From the NCBI GenBank assembly GCA_910575165.1, contig CAJTDS010000013.1, positions 1 to 64,000 of the forward strand: a stretch of 64,000 bases of DNA, written 5' to 3'. Origin of the DNA: Eggerthellaceae bacterium (lineage in GTDB: Bacteria > Actinomycetota > Coriobacteriia > Coriobacteriales > Eggerthellaceae). This document shows positions 16,611-24,773 of the stretch, piece by piece. Numbering within the stretch: the first letter of the stretch is position 1; each line of letters opens with the position of its first letter. The notes under the pieces were generated by a model. It did not search any database, was not told the origin of the DNA, and saw only the letters and a list, made by a program, of their open reading frames with translations. Both the position numbers and the translations under genes were made by a program.

Positions 16611-16618
16611 GCTATACT
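16611..16618 (+). promoter_or_regulatory. -10 box for the TetR regulator
   Basis: GCTATACT with TG just before (AGTGCTATACT) is an extended -10 about 27 bases before the regulator ATG. The 230-base stretch between this and the start of the minus-strand transcript otherwise shows only GC-rich sequence without a clear gene. Confidence 0.4.
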
Positions 16619-16644
16619 TTCCGCAGTGCAAAGGGGAGGGGACC

Positions 16645-17196
16645 ATGGATTCGAAAGAGGCAATCTGCGCGGCGTTGCGCCAGCTGGTGCTGGCCCAGCC
16701 CTTCGAGTCGATCAGCATCCAAGGGGTTTGCGACAAGGCGGGGCTTTCCCGCAAGACGTTCTCGCGCAACTTCGTCGATTTGCAGGACGTGGTGCGCTGC
16801 CAGATCTATCTGGACCTGGTGAAGCCAATGCACGGGCTCTTCGAGATCATGTGCAACGTCGCCTACGGGGTGCCGCTGTCTTACGAGCGCAACCTGGCAT
16901 TGATAAAACAGAATGCCGGCTACTACACGCGCATCTGCGCGCAGTTCGGGTCGGCGTGGCTCTCCGAGCAGATCGCGCAGCTCACCCTCGCGGAGGATTT
17001 CAACCCCTACGAGCAGCACGAGCTGAGTAATCTGGAGCTGTCCTTCGTCGAGAACTATTTTGCCCATGCTGCCGCGGAGGCGTTCCGTTGGTGGATCGAC
17101 GGAGGCATGGTGGTTCCCGAGAAGGAGGCGGCCAGGCTTATCGAGAAATGGCTTTACGCCCGGCTTGACATCGAGGGCGCGCAGCGCCGCGGATAA
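16645..17196 (+). CDS. TetR/AcrR-family transcriptional regulator
   Basis: 183-residue one-component repressor. The N-terminal HTH is SISIQGVCDKAGLSRKTFSRNFVDLQDV (given here for location, about residues 22-49), with the family-typical helix pair and a Phe-rich third helix. The rest is an all-helical ligand and dimer domain ending in EKWLYARLDIEGAQ. GGGGAGGGG precedes ATG 16645. It is divergent from the NhaC-type gene and convergent with dmsB, so the antiporter is the more natural target. Ligand unknown. Confidence 0.85.
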   Translation: MDSKEAICAALRQLVLAQPFESISIQGVCDKAGLSRKTFSRNFVDLQDVVRCQIYLDLVKPMHGLFEIMCNVAYGVPLSYERNLALIKQNAGYYTRICAQFGSAWLSEQIAQLTLAEDFNPYEQHELSNLELSFVENYFAHAAAEAFRWWIDGGMVVPEKEAARLIEKWLYARLDIEGAQRRG

Positions 17197-17199
17197 GAC

Positions 17200-17237
17200 G
17201 AAGCCCCGGTCGCTTGGGGGAATGCGACAGGGGCTTC
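17200..17237. terminator. Hairpin between the convergent TetR and dmsB genes
   Basis: GAAGCCCC pairs with GGGGCTTC, with an inner GTCGC/GCGAC stem. T-runs are short on both sides, so termination may be modest. Confidence 0.55.
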
Positions 17238-17271
17238 GGTCGGGCTTTGCCGCTTCTTTCGCGGCCGGCGT

Positions 17272-17892
17272 TTAGCGCAGGTAGTAGCAGGCAGGCTCGG
17301 TGCCCTCCGACTCCAGCATGCGCTCGTGGTCGCGGGAAGCCAGAAGCTTGCTCACCTCGGAGTTCGGGTCGTCCAGATCGCCCCAGAAGCGGGCGCGGCC
17401 CAGGCACAGGTCCATGCAGGCGGGCACTTCTCCGCGCTCGACGCGGTTCTGGCAGAACGTGCACTTCTCCACCACGCCGGCCTTGTGCTCGGGCGCGTCC
17501 CAATCGCCCAGGGCGAAGTCCATGACGAACTTCGGCTCCTCCTTGATAAGCGTGCGCACGTCGTAGGGGCAGGCCTCGATGCAGCTGCCGCAGCCGATGC
17601 AGGTCTCGGCGTCCACGGATACCACGCCGTTCTCAAGGATGGACGTGGCGCCGGTGGGGCACACGGTGGCGCAGGGGGCGTTGCTGCAGTGCTGGCAGGT
17701 CATGGGGGTGTGCTCGCGGTGCACGTCGTTGGGATAGGTGCCGCTTGCTGTGTCCATGTAGGCGCCGCCGTCGGTGAGTACGCGGTTGTACCACAGGTCC
17801 ACGGGCAGGTTGTTGTTCACCTTGCAGGCCACCGAGCAGGCGTGGCAGCCGATGCAGGTCTTCAGGTCGATGACCATTGCGAATCGAGTCAT
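17272..17892 (-). CDS. dmsB: Four-cluster iron-sulfur electron-transfer subunit, DmsB type
   Basis: Carries electrons to the catalytic DmsA-like subunit. The 206-residue protein has four cysteine groups for [4Fe-4S] clusters: CIGCHACSVAC near the N-terminus, CQHCSNAPCATVCPTGA, CIGCGSCIEACPYD, and CTFCQNRVERGEVPACMDLC. There is no signal peptide, as expected for a subunit exported by hitch-hiking on its Tat-bearing partner. AAGGAGG precedes ATG 17892, 15 bases after the upstream stop. No DmsC/NrfD membrane anchor or maturation chaperone follows, which leaves the quinol connection unexplained. Confidence 0.9.
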   Translation of the reverse strand: MTRFAMVIDLKTCIGCHACSVACKVNNNLPVDLWYNRVLTDGGAYMDTASGTYPNDVHREHTPMTCQHCSNAPCATVCPTGATSILENGVVSVDAETCIGCGSCIEACPYDVRTLIKEEPKFVMDFALGDWDAPEHKAGVVEKCTFCQNRVERGEVPACMDLCLGRARFWGDLDDPNSEVSKLLASRDHERMLESEGTEPACYYLR

Positions 17893-17907
17893 GTTCGTCG
17901 CTCCTCC

Positions 17908-20424
17908 TTACAGCTTCTCGATCTGGACCAGGGTGTCGAAGGGCTGGTTTCCGATCCACACGTCCCTTGTCGCATGGCTCGTTATCTCCATGAGATGGCC
18001 GGAGGCGTACTGCTCCTGCAGCCACACGTGCTCGGTCCACACGCAGCCCGGTCGCATCGACGCGTCCAGATAGGCCTTCATGGTCACCTCTCCGCGGTCG
18101 TTGAACACGCGCACCATGTCGCCGTCGGCGATGTTGCGCTCCTTGGCGTCGGCGGGGTTCAGCTCCACCGTGGGCTCGGGCTCGATCTCGTTTAAGATGG
18201 GATTCACGGCGAAGGTGGAGTGCACCTTGAACTTGTCGCGATGGCTCCATATGGTCAGCGGGTACTTTTCGCGCAGCGGGTTGCCGTCGTAGGCCTCCAG
18301 CGGCTCCTCGTAGTGGGGAAGGCTGTTGAGCTTCGCGTCCACCGGGTATCCCATCAGCGGGAACTGCGGGGCCACGTCCTCCAGGAAGAACTCCGCGCGG
18401 CCCGTTGCGGTGACGAAGGGGGCTTCGGGGGAGCCGTAGAGCCACTGGTCGTCGAAGGCCTTGATGCGCTTCTTCTCGCGCAGGGTCTCAAGGGTGATGC
18501 CGCGGGCGCGCAGGGCGTCGGTGTCCAGCAGCGTGCGGTAGAAGTCCTCGGGGGTGATGTTCATCTGCTCGATGCCCATAGCCTGGCCCAGCAGCGCGGC
18601 AATCTCCACGTCTTCCCTGCATTCGAACTGGGCCGGGATAGCCGCTTCGTTCAGGTCGGCCCACTTGCCCGGGCAGCTGGAGATGGTCTCGAACTCGAAC
18701 CAGTGCGGCACCGGCAAGACGACGTCGGAGTGGCGGGACATGTCGTTCATCACCTGGTCGACGTTCACAACGAGCTCCACCTTGTCCAAGGCGGCGGTCA
18801 AGGCGTTGCGGTCGGGGGCGCAGCCGAGCAGGTTCGAGGCCACGTTGACCACGCACTTCACCGGGAAGGGCATCTCGCCGTACATGCCCGTCTCCATGAT
18901 CTCGGGCAGGTAGTTGATGGGGAACTGCAGGCCGCCCACGGCTCCCGGAGGGAAGAGCAGCCCGCCAAGGTTGGCCTCCGCCCATCCGGAAGTGGAAGCG
19001 CCCTGGGTGCCTCCCACGCCCGCGCCCTTCTTGCCGAACTGGCCGGTGATCAGCGGGAGCGTCAGCTGGCACATGGTGATGGACTGGCCGTTGCTCCAGT
19101 GGTCGTTGCCGAATCCCACGTTGAGGTTGGTCGGTCCCTCGGCGAACATGCGGGCGAGCTCCCGCACGGTGTTTGCGGGCACCTCGGTCACTTCCTCGGT
19201 GCGCTCGGGAGTCCACTCGCTCGCACGCTCCACCAGCAGGTCGAGGGCCGTGGTCACGGAGATGCCGTTCACCTCGAAGGTGCCGTGGATGACCGGGTCG
19301 GCGATCTCCTCGGGAGTGCCCGTGGTGCCGTCGGCGGCCATGAACACCATGGGGTCCACGAGGGTGGGCTGTCCGGTCATGGGGTTGATCGGGCCCTCCG
19401 TAGGCTCCACGCCCAGGTCGCTCATGCGCAGGATCTTGTTGTCGTCGGCCTTCACCAGGTAGGGCGCGCTCGTCGCGCGGGCCATGGCCGCATCGTCGGT
19501 GAGCCCTTCCTCGAAGATGACGTGCATCATGCCCAGGGCAAGCGCGCCGTCGGTGGCGGGCTTGATGGGCACCCACAGGTCGGCCTTCTGGGCGGCGCCG
19601 GTGTACACCGGGTCGATGACGATGAGCTTCGCGCCGCGCTTCATGGCCTCCTGGTAGTAGGCCCAGCGGCACTGGCCGGCGATGGTGGCGTCGTGGGCCC
19701 AGGTGAAGATGTACTTGGAGTCCACCACGTCGTTGCCGTGGTTGCCGATGAGGTACTGGGACATGCCGTACATGCGCCAACCCTGGTTGAGGGCAGCCAT
19801 GTCGTAGCCGGCTTCTATGTGGGTCAGCCCCATGAGATTGACCAGGCGGTTCCACACCATGTAGTTGTAGGAGTAGGCGCCTGCTCCCCAGAACACGCCG
19901 ATAGACTGCGGCCCCACCTCCTCGATGTAGCCCTTCCACTTGTCGGTGATGTAGGTGATGGCCTCGTCCCAGCTGATGCGCTCCCATTCGCCGGCTCCGC
20001 GCGCTGTGCCCTCTACGCGGCGCAGCGGGTACTGCAGCCGCTCGGGCGCGTAGACGCGCTGCGGATGGGTGAGGCCGCGCTGGCAGATGCGGGTGTCTAG
20101 GTCGTCTTCCTGGTGGATGGCGGAGGTCTTCACGATCTTGCCCTCGCGCACGTGCACGTTCATGATGCAGCCGCCGCCGCAGTTGCCACGGCAGATGCCC
20201 TGGTACACCTCCTCGGGAGGCGCCTGCTTGACGGGTTTCGCGGGCTGCGCGTCGGCTTCGGGCTTCTTGGGCGCGTCGTCTGTCGGCTGCGGCTGGCTCG
20301 GGCTGCAGCCGACGCCGGTCACGGCGGCCAGTCCTGCGGTCAGCGCGGCGCCCTTCAGGAAGGCGCGGCGGCCCAGGGACCTGCTGCCTTCATGTCGGAC
20401 GGTGGCATCGGTGGTCTTCTCCAT
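17908..20424 (-). CDS. dmsA: Tat-exported molybdopterin oxidoreductase, DmsA type
   Basis: Catalytic subunit of a DMSO-reductase-family enzyme, 838 residues. The signal has LGRRAFLKGAA and ends at a lipobox-like VTGVGCSP, so it may be a lipid-anchored Tat protein. An N-terminal [4Fe-4S] group CRGNCGGGC plus Cys in ICQRG precedes the molybdopterin domains. FWGAGAYSYNYMVWNRLVNL marks the active-site region, and a C-terminal cofactor-binding domain includes LTIWSHRDKFKVHSTF. The family reduces DMSO, TMAO, other sulfoxides or N-oxides and other acceptors; the substrate cannot be read from sequence. It forms an operon with dmsB and has a perfect inverted repeat in its leader. Confidence 0.88.
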   Translation of the reverse strand: MEKTTDATVRHEGSRSLGRRAFLKGAALTAGLAAVTGVGCSPSQPQPTDDAPKKPEADAQPAKPVKQAPPEEVYQGICRGNCGGGCIMNVHVREGKIVKTSAIHQEDDLDTRICQRGLTHPQRVYAPERLQYPLRRVEGTARGAGEWERISWDEAITYITDKWKGYIEEVGPQSIGVFWGAGAYSYNYMVWNRLVNLMGLTHIEAGYDMAALNQGWRMYGMSQYLIGNHGNDVVDSKYIFTWAHDATIAGQCRWAYYQEAMKRGAKLIVIDPVYTGAAQKADLWVPIKPATDGALALGMMHVIFEEGLTDDAAMARATSAPYLVKADDNKILRMSDLGVEPTEGPINPMTGQPTLVDPMVFMAADGTTGTPEEIADPVIHGTFEVNGISVTTALDLLVERASEWTPERTEEVTEVPANTVRELARMFAEGPTNLNVGFGNDHWSNGQSITMCQLTLPLITGQFGKKGAGVGGTQGASTSGWAEANLGGLLFPPGAVGGLQFPINYLPEIMETGMYGEMPFPVKCVVNVASNLLGCAPDRNALTAALDKVELVVNVDQVMNDMSRHSDVVLPVPHWFEFETISSCPGKWADLNEAAIPAQFECREDVEIAALLGQAMGIEQMNITPEDFYRTLLDTDALRARGITLETLREKKRIKAFDDQWLYGSPEAPFVTATGRAEFFLEDVAPQFPLMGYPVDAKLNSLPHYEEPLEAYDGNPLREKYPLTIWSHRDKFKVHSTFAVNPILNEIEPEPTVELNPADAKERNIADGDMVRVFNDRGEVTMKAYLDASMRPGCVWTEHVWLQEQYASGHLMEITSHATRDVWIGNQPFDTLVQIEKL

Positions 20425-20442
20425 CTTTCCCCCTTCTCTTGC

Positions 20443-20475
20443 GATGTAGCCGAGCGGAAACGGCTCGGCTACATC
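20443..20475. promoter_or_regulatory. Perfect 13-bp inverted repeat in the dmsA leader
   Basis: GATGTAGCCGAGC and its exact complement flank a 7-nt loop, ending 19 bases before the dmsA start. It has no T-run in the dmsA direction. It may be an operator, an mRNA stem near the ribosome site, or an attenuator. The 220 bases beyond it toward 20700 hold presumably the dmsA promoter but no site I can define. Confidence 0.6.
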
Positions 20476-20696
20476 ATTGTGGGAGGGGCTCGCGGGCGCT
20501 CAAAGTTCCGTTTCGCCCGATTCTCGTCTTTCCTGTCCCGAAATGGCGTCCGGGAGACCGACGCTGTCCGAGGCGGCCTCGGATCGGACAGTCCCGTCTC
20601 TTGTCGGGCGGCGCCGGGCGGACGCGGCTGCGGTGCGGGGGAAGGGGCGAGGCGACCTTCGGTCCGATGCGGCTTGGCGGCGAAGGATGCCGGGCG

Positions 20697-20730
20697 AGAA
20701 AAGGAAAGCGCCCGCAAGATGCGGGCGCTT
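20697..20730 (-). terminator. Terminator after the DUF2510 gene
   Basis: AAGCGCCCGCA and its exact complement with a 3-nt loop; on the minus strand followed by TCCTTTTC. A second stem (CTTCAAACGGC and complement, 20753-20784) lies between it and the gene. Confidence 0.7.
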
Positions 20731-20794
20731 CGGCCGCCTTAAGGGCGACGGACTTCAAACGGCGGCTTCGGCGGCCGTTTGAAGGAGCGCAGGG

Positions 20795-21262
20795 CTACTG
20801 GTTGTCCTTCTTGCTTACCAGCAGCAGGATACCGCCGACCAGCGACACGAAGATGAGGGTGCACACGCCGAAGGCGACGGTGTTGGGCTTGGTGCCCTTG
20901 TAGATGTTCCAGGAATGCACGGTCATGGGGATCATCCAGGCGAGCGGGATGATGACCCAGCAGACGGTGACGCAGGTGACCACGCACAGGATGAAGTTGA
21001 TGAGGCGCAGGGTGCGGTCGGTCTCGGTCATGGGGTAGGTGGCATAGCCGCCGTAGGGGAGCGGCTGGTCGGGGGTGGCGTAGTACGAGGGCGCCTGGGC
21101 ATAGGGGCTCTGTGCTGCCTCGGGCTGAGACGCCTGGGCGGCCGGCTGGGCGCACTCCTGCACGGTGGTGTAGTTGTCGGTCCATTGGGCGCCGTCCCAC
21201 CAGCGAAGCTTGCCCGCCTCTCCCGACGGGTCCGGGTACCATCCGGCTTGAGGTTGATCCAT
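20795..21262 (-). CDS. Small DUF2510 membrane protein
   Basis: 155-residue protein of unknown role. The N-terminus holds the DUF2510 motif AGWYPDPSG...LRWWDGAQWTD (about residues 5-30), found at the ends of many actinobacterial membrane proteins. A Pro/Gln/Ala-rich linker follows, then two hydrophobic helices (FILCVVTCVTVCWVIIPLAW and GVCTLIFVSLVGGILLLV) with a short loop carrying WNIYKGTKPN. ATG 21262 is chosen because AGGAGAG lies four bases before it, giving a shorter product than the longest frame. It is a single-gene unit between terminators. Confidence 0.75.
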   Translation of the reverse strand: MDQPQAGWYPDPSGEAGKLRWWDGAQWTDNYTTVQECAQPAAQASQPEAAQSPYAQAPSYYATPDQPLPYGGYATYPMTETDRTLRLINFILCVVTCVTVCWVIIPLAWMIPMTVHSWNIYKGTKPNTVAFGVCTLIFVSLVGGILLLVSKKDNQ

Positions 21263-21510
21263 GGTTCTCTCCTGGTCGAGGGTTTTCATTGCGCCCATGA
21301 TATACCTGTTGCCGCCCTCCCGTGCCGACTGCGCGAAACCTTAAGCGAATCTTCCAATACGCGGCCCGCGGGGCTCGAAACGGAAGTCGCCTTCGGAAGG
21401 CGTCGCGCGCAGGGGCTATGGGCTGCGTCGGGCCCCGGCTGGCCGCGATCGGTGAGGTGCTTCGTCAGATACGGCGAAATTGTGTTCGAGGGGCTCTGCT
21501 TCAGGCGCGC

Positions 21511-21537
21511 TTAGCAGTCTGTTGACGCGAGTGCTAA
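21511..21537 (+). promoter_or_regulatory. CIRCE element (HrcA operator) upstream of clpC
   Basis: TTAGCAGTC, nine bases, GAGTGCTAA. The consensus is TTAGCACTC-N9-GAGTGCTAA, so only one base differs and the spacing is exact. HrcA bound here would repress clpC until heat or misfolding stress. Confidence 0.9.
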
Positions 21538-21605
21538 GATGGGTCCCAAACATTTGCGGCTCGGGACGCACGTCCGCGGAGCCCCGAGAAGAGAAGCGAG
21601 GTCCC

Positions 21606-24170
21606 ATGTCATTCGAGAAGTTCACGGACAAGGCGCGCAAGGTGCTCGTCTTGGCCCAGGAGGAGGCCCGGGGGCTGCACCAGCCCTACGTGGGCACCGA
21701 GCATATCCTGCTCGGCCTCATCCAGGAGAAGGACGGCATGGCCGCCCAGGCCCTGGCGCGGCTCAACGTCACCTACGACGGCGTGGTGCAGACCATCCGC
21801 CAGGTGGTCAGCATCGACGAGGACGCCGACGTGTCGGGGCACCTGTCCTTCACGCCGCGGGTGAAGCGGGTGCTCGAGAGCTCGCTTCGCGAGGCCATGC
21901 AGATGGGTCAGAGCTACATCTCAACCGAGCACCTGCTGCTGGGGTTGGTGCGCGAGGGCGACGATACGGCCATGGAGGTGCTCGGGCGCCTGAACGTCAC
22001 CGGGGACGCGGTGCGCGGCGCGCTGAACGATTTGGTGGGGCAAAGCCCCGTCTACGCCGGGCGCAACCCCTTCGACGGCGGGTCCATGCCCGACAGCATG
22101 CTCAAGGAGTTCGGCACCGACCTTACGGCCAAGGCCCGCGAGGGCAAGCTCGACCCGGTCATCGGGCGCGCCGGCGAGATCGAGCGCGTCATGCAGATCC
22201 TGTCGCGGCGCCAGAAGAACAACCCGCTCATCATTGGCGAGCCCGGCGTGGGCAAGACCGCCGTGGCCGAGGGCCTGGCCCAGCTCATCGTATCGAACCA
22301 GGTGCCCGACATCCTGCGCGGCAAGCGTCTGATCACGCTGGACGTGTCGGCGCTGGTGGCGGGCAGCAAGTACCGCGGCGAGTTCGAGGAGCGCCTGAAG
22401 AAGTGCATCAAGGAGGTTCAGGACGCGGGAGACGTGATTCTGTTCATCGATGAGATGCACACGCTCATCGGCGCCGGTTCGGCCGAGGGCTCCATCGACG
22501 CGGCCGCCATCCTGAAGCCGCCGCTGTCCCGGGGCGAGATCCAGGTCATCGGCGCCACCACGCTGGAGGAGTACCGCAAGCACCTGGAGAAGGACTCCGC
22601 CCTGGAGCGACGCTTCCAGCCCATCACCGTAGGCGAGCCCACCGAGGAGCAGGCCGTGCGCATCATGGAGGGCCTGCGCGACCGCTACGAGGCGCACCAT
22701 CAGGTGCACTTCACCGACGAGGCCCTGCATGCGGCCGTCACCCTGGCCGACCGCTACATCCAGGACCGCTACCTGCCCGACAAGGCCATCGACGTGCTCG
22801 ACGAGGCCGGCGCCCGCATGCGCATCCGCAACATGACCCTTCCCAAGGAGCTGCGCGAGCTCGACGACCAGCTGCGCGAGGTGCGCCAGAAGAAGGACGC
22901 CGCCATTGCAGCCCAGGACTTCGAGCAGGCGGCTGTGCTGCGCGACCAGGAGACCACGCTGAAGGAGCAGCGCGTCCAGGCTGAGAAGCAGTGGGAGGAG
23001 GACTCCGCCAAGACGGTGCAGCAGGTGACCGTGCAGGACATCGCCGACGTGGTGTCCATGACCACCGGCGTGCCCGTGTCCAATCTCACCGAAGCTGAGA
23101 CCGAGAAGCTGCTGCGCATGGAAGGCGTGCTGCACGAGCGTGTCATCGGCCAGGACGAGGCGGTCACGGCGCTGTCGAAGGCCATCCGCCGCAGCCGCGC
23201 CGGGCTCAAGGACCCCAAGCGCCCCGCCGGCTCGTTCATCTTCCTGGGCCCGTCGGGCGTAGGCAAGACCGAGCTCTCGAAGGCGCTGGCCGAGTTCCTG
23301 TTCAATTCGGAGGACGCCCTCATTTCCTTCGACATGTCCGAGTACATGGAGAAGCACACCGTCTCGCGGCTCATCGGCAGCCCTCCGGGCTACGTGGGCT
23401 TCGACGAGGGCGGCCAGCTCACCAAGGCCGTGCGCCAGCGCCCCTACTCGGTGGTGCTCTTCGACGAGATCGAGAAGGCGCACCCCGACGTGTTCAACAT
23501 CTTGCTGCAGATCTTGGAGGAGGGGCGCCTCACCGACTCCCAGGGACGCACGGTGGACTTCCGCAACGCGGTCATCATCATGACCTCCAACGTGGGCGCC
23601 CGCGAGATCGCCCAGCCCAACACCTTGGGCTTCTCGGCCGACGAGCACGCGGGCCTGTCCGACAAGGAGATCCAGAGCCGTGTTATGGCCGAGATGAAGA
23701 AGCTGTTTAGGCCCGAGTTTTTGAACCGCATCGACGAGATCATCGTGTTCAAGTCGCTCACCGACGACCAGATCGTCAAGATCGTCGACCTCATGGTGGC
23801 CGACCTGCGTGACCGCATGATCGCTCAGAACATGTCCATCAACCTGACCGAGGCCGCATGCCGGCTCATCGCCAAGGAGGGCACCGACACCACCTTCGGC
23901 GCCCGTCCGCTGCGCCGCGCCATCCAGCGTCTGCTGGAGGACCCGCTTTCCGAGGAGATTTTGGAAGGGAAGTGGACGGCCGGCTCCATCGTGGAGGTGG
24001 ACGCGGTCGACGGCGAGCTGGTGTTCGCCCAGGGCTCCGGCGAGATTCCCGCGCCCCGCAAGCGCGACAGCATCGCCCGCGAGGCCGAGCTTCTGCTCAC
24101 CAACTTCGACCTGGGCCACGCCAGTTCCGGCGCCCCGGGCGGCGGAGCTGCGGGAGGGGCGGCCGACTAG
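21606..24170 (+). CDS. clpC: ATP-dependent Clp protease ATP-binding subunit ClpC
   Basis: Hexameric unfoldase that feeds proteins to ClpP. The 854-residue product has two N-domain repeats (about residues 5-145), AAA1 with GEPGVGKTA and [10 protein letters not shown], a short middle domain (about 405-460) with a UVR-like coil ([18 protein letters not shown]), and AAA2 with GPSGVGKTE and [11 protein letters not shown]. The short middle domain separates ClpC from Clp[10 protein letters not shown] probably forms the ClpP-docking loop. ATG 21606 follows GCGAGG; the longer frame reads through the CIRCE site and is rejected. Control by HrcA is likely. Confidence 0.95.
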   Translation: MSFEKFTDKARKVLVLAQEEARGLHQPYVGTEHILLGLIQEKDGMAAQALARLNVTYDGVVQTIRQVVSIDEDADVSGHLSFTPRVKRVLESSLREAMQMGQSYISTEHLLLGLVREGDDTAMEVLGRLNVTGDAVRGALNDLVGQSPVYAGRNPFDGGSMPDSMLKEFGTDLTAKAREGKLDPVIGRAGEIERVMQILSRRQKNNPLIIGEPGVGKTAVAEGLAQLIVSNQVPDILRGKRLITLDVSALVAGSKYRGEFEERLKKCIKEVQDAGDVILFIDEMHTLIGAGSAEGSIDAAAILKPPLSRGEIQVIGATTLEEYRKHLEKDSALERRFQPITVGEPTEEQAVRIMEGLRDRYEAHHQVHFTDEALHAAVTLADRYIQDRYLPDKAIDVLDEAGARMRIRNMTLPKELRELDDQLREVRQKKDAAIAAQDFEQAAVLRDQETTLKEQRVQAEKQWEEDSAKTVQQVTVQDIADVVSMTTGVPVSNLTEAETEKLLRMEGVLHERVIGQDEAVTALSKAIRRSRAGLKDPKRPAGSFIFLGPSGVGKTELSKALAEFLFNSEDALISFDMSEYMEKHTVSRLIGSPPGYVGFDEGGQLTKAVRQRPYSVVLFDEIEKAHPDVFNILLQILEEGRLTDSQGRTVDFRNAVIIMTSNVGAREIAQPNTLGFSADEHAGLSDKEIQSRVMAEMKKLFRPEFLNRIDEIIVFKSLTDDQIVKIVDLMVADLRDRMIAQNMSINLTEAACRLIAKEGTDTTFGARPLRRAIQRLLEDPLSEEILEGKWTAGSIVEVDAVDGELVFAQGSGEIPAPRKRDSIAREAELLLTNFDLGHASSGAPGGGAAGGAAD

Positions 24171-24197
24171 GAAGGCCGGTCCGGTAGCGGAAACGTG

Positions 24198-24236
24198 CAG
24201 GGCCCCGGAGATCGTCGTCTCCGGGGCCCTGCTTTC
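24198..24236. terminator. Terminator between clpC and ridA
   Basis: CAGGGCCCCGGAGA and its exact complement form a 14-bp stem with a 6-nt loop, then CTTTC on the plus strand. Confidence 0.75.
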
Positions 24237-24298
24237 GCTGCAGTGCGAAACCGCACGGCGCGGGGTGCCGAGTGCCGTCGTGCGCCGGCCTTTCGCTG

Positions 24299-24682
24299 CT
24301 AGATCTCGGCCAGCATGGCGATGACCTCCACCTCCACGAGCGCCCCCTTCGGCAGGCCCGCCACGGCCACGCAGGAACGGGCCGGCAGCACGTCGGCGAA
24401 GCTCTTGGCGTACTCGGCGTTGAAGGCGTCGAAGTCGCCCATATCCGTCAGGAAGCAGGTGGTCTTCACCACATGGTCCCAATTGCTGCCCGCTTCCTTC
24501 AGCAACGCGTCGATGTTCGCCATCACCTGGGCGGTCTGGGCGGTGATGTCGCCCTCGACCAACTTGCCGGTGGCCGGGTCGATGGCGATCTGGCCCGAGG
24601 TGTATAGCCGCCCGAAGGCGAGGTTGGCCTGCACGTAGGGCCCGATGACGGCAGGGGCCTGGGTCGTTTGAATGCTCTTCAT
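24299..24682 (-). CDS. ridA: RidA-family imine/enamine deaminase
   Basis: Hydrolyses reactive 2-aminoacrylate and 2-aminocrotonate released by PLP enzymes such as threonine dehydratase. The 127-residue protein has the usual start SIQTTQAPAVIGPYVQA, YTSGQIAIDPATGKLV, and the C-terminal ARSCVAVAGLPKGALVEVE whose Arg binds the substrate carboxylate. AAGGAAG precedes ATG 24682. It is divergent from ilvA, the enzyme that makes its substrate, and the shared 90-base region could coordinate them. Confidence 0.93.
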   Translation of the reverse strand: MKSIQTTQAPAVIGPYVQANLAFGRLYTSGQIAIDPATGKLVEGDITAQTAQVMANIDALLKEAGSNWDHVVKTTCFLTDMGDFDAFNAEYAKSFADVLPARSCVAVAGLPKGALVEVEVIAMLAEI

Positions 24683-24773
24683 GAAGCGCTTCCTTTCCCG
24701 ATACGACGTCGTCGTGCGTGCTAGAATACCAAAACACCATTCAGGCATCGGGATACAGGGACGAGGTTTCACA

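Noticed and set aside
16500-16644. Small gene starting at ATG 16500 behind AAGGGAGG
   Set aside because: The product is Arg/Pro-rich noise that runs out of frame through the TetR gene.
18220-20100. 626-codon plus-strand frame opposite dmsA
   Set aside because: Shadow of dmsA; no motif, no ribosome site, composition typical of reversed GC-rich coding.
21921-24740. 939-codon minus-strand frame opposite clpC
   Set aside because: Shadow of clpC running into the ridA region; no recognisable domain.
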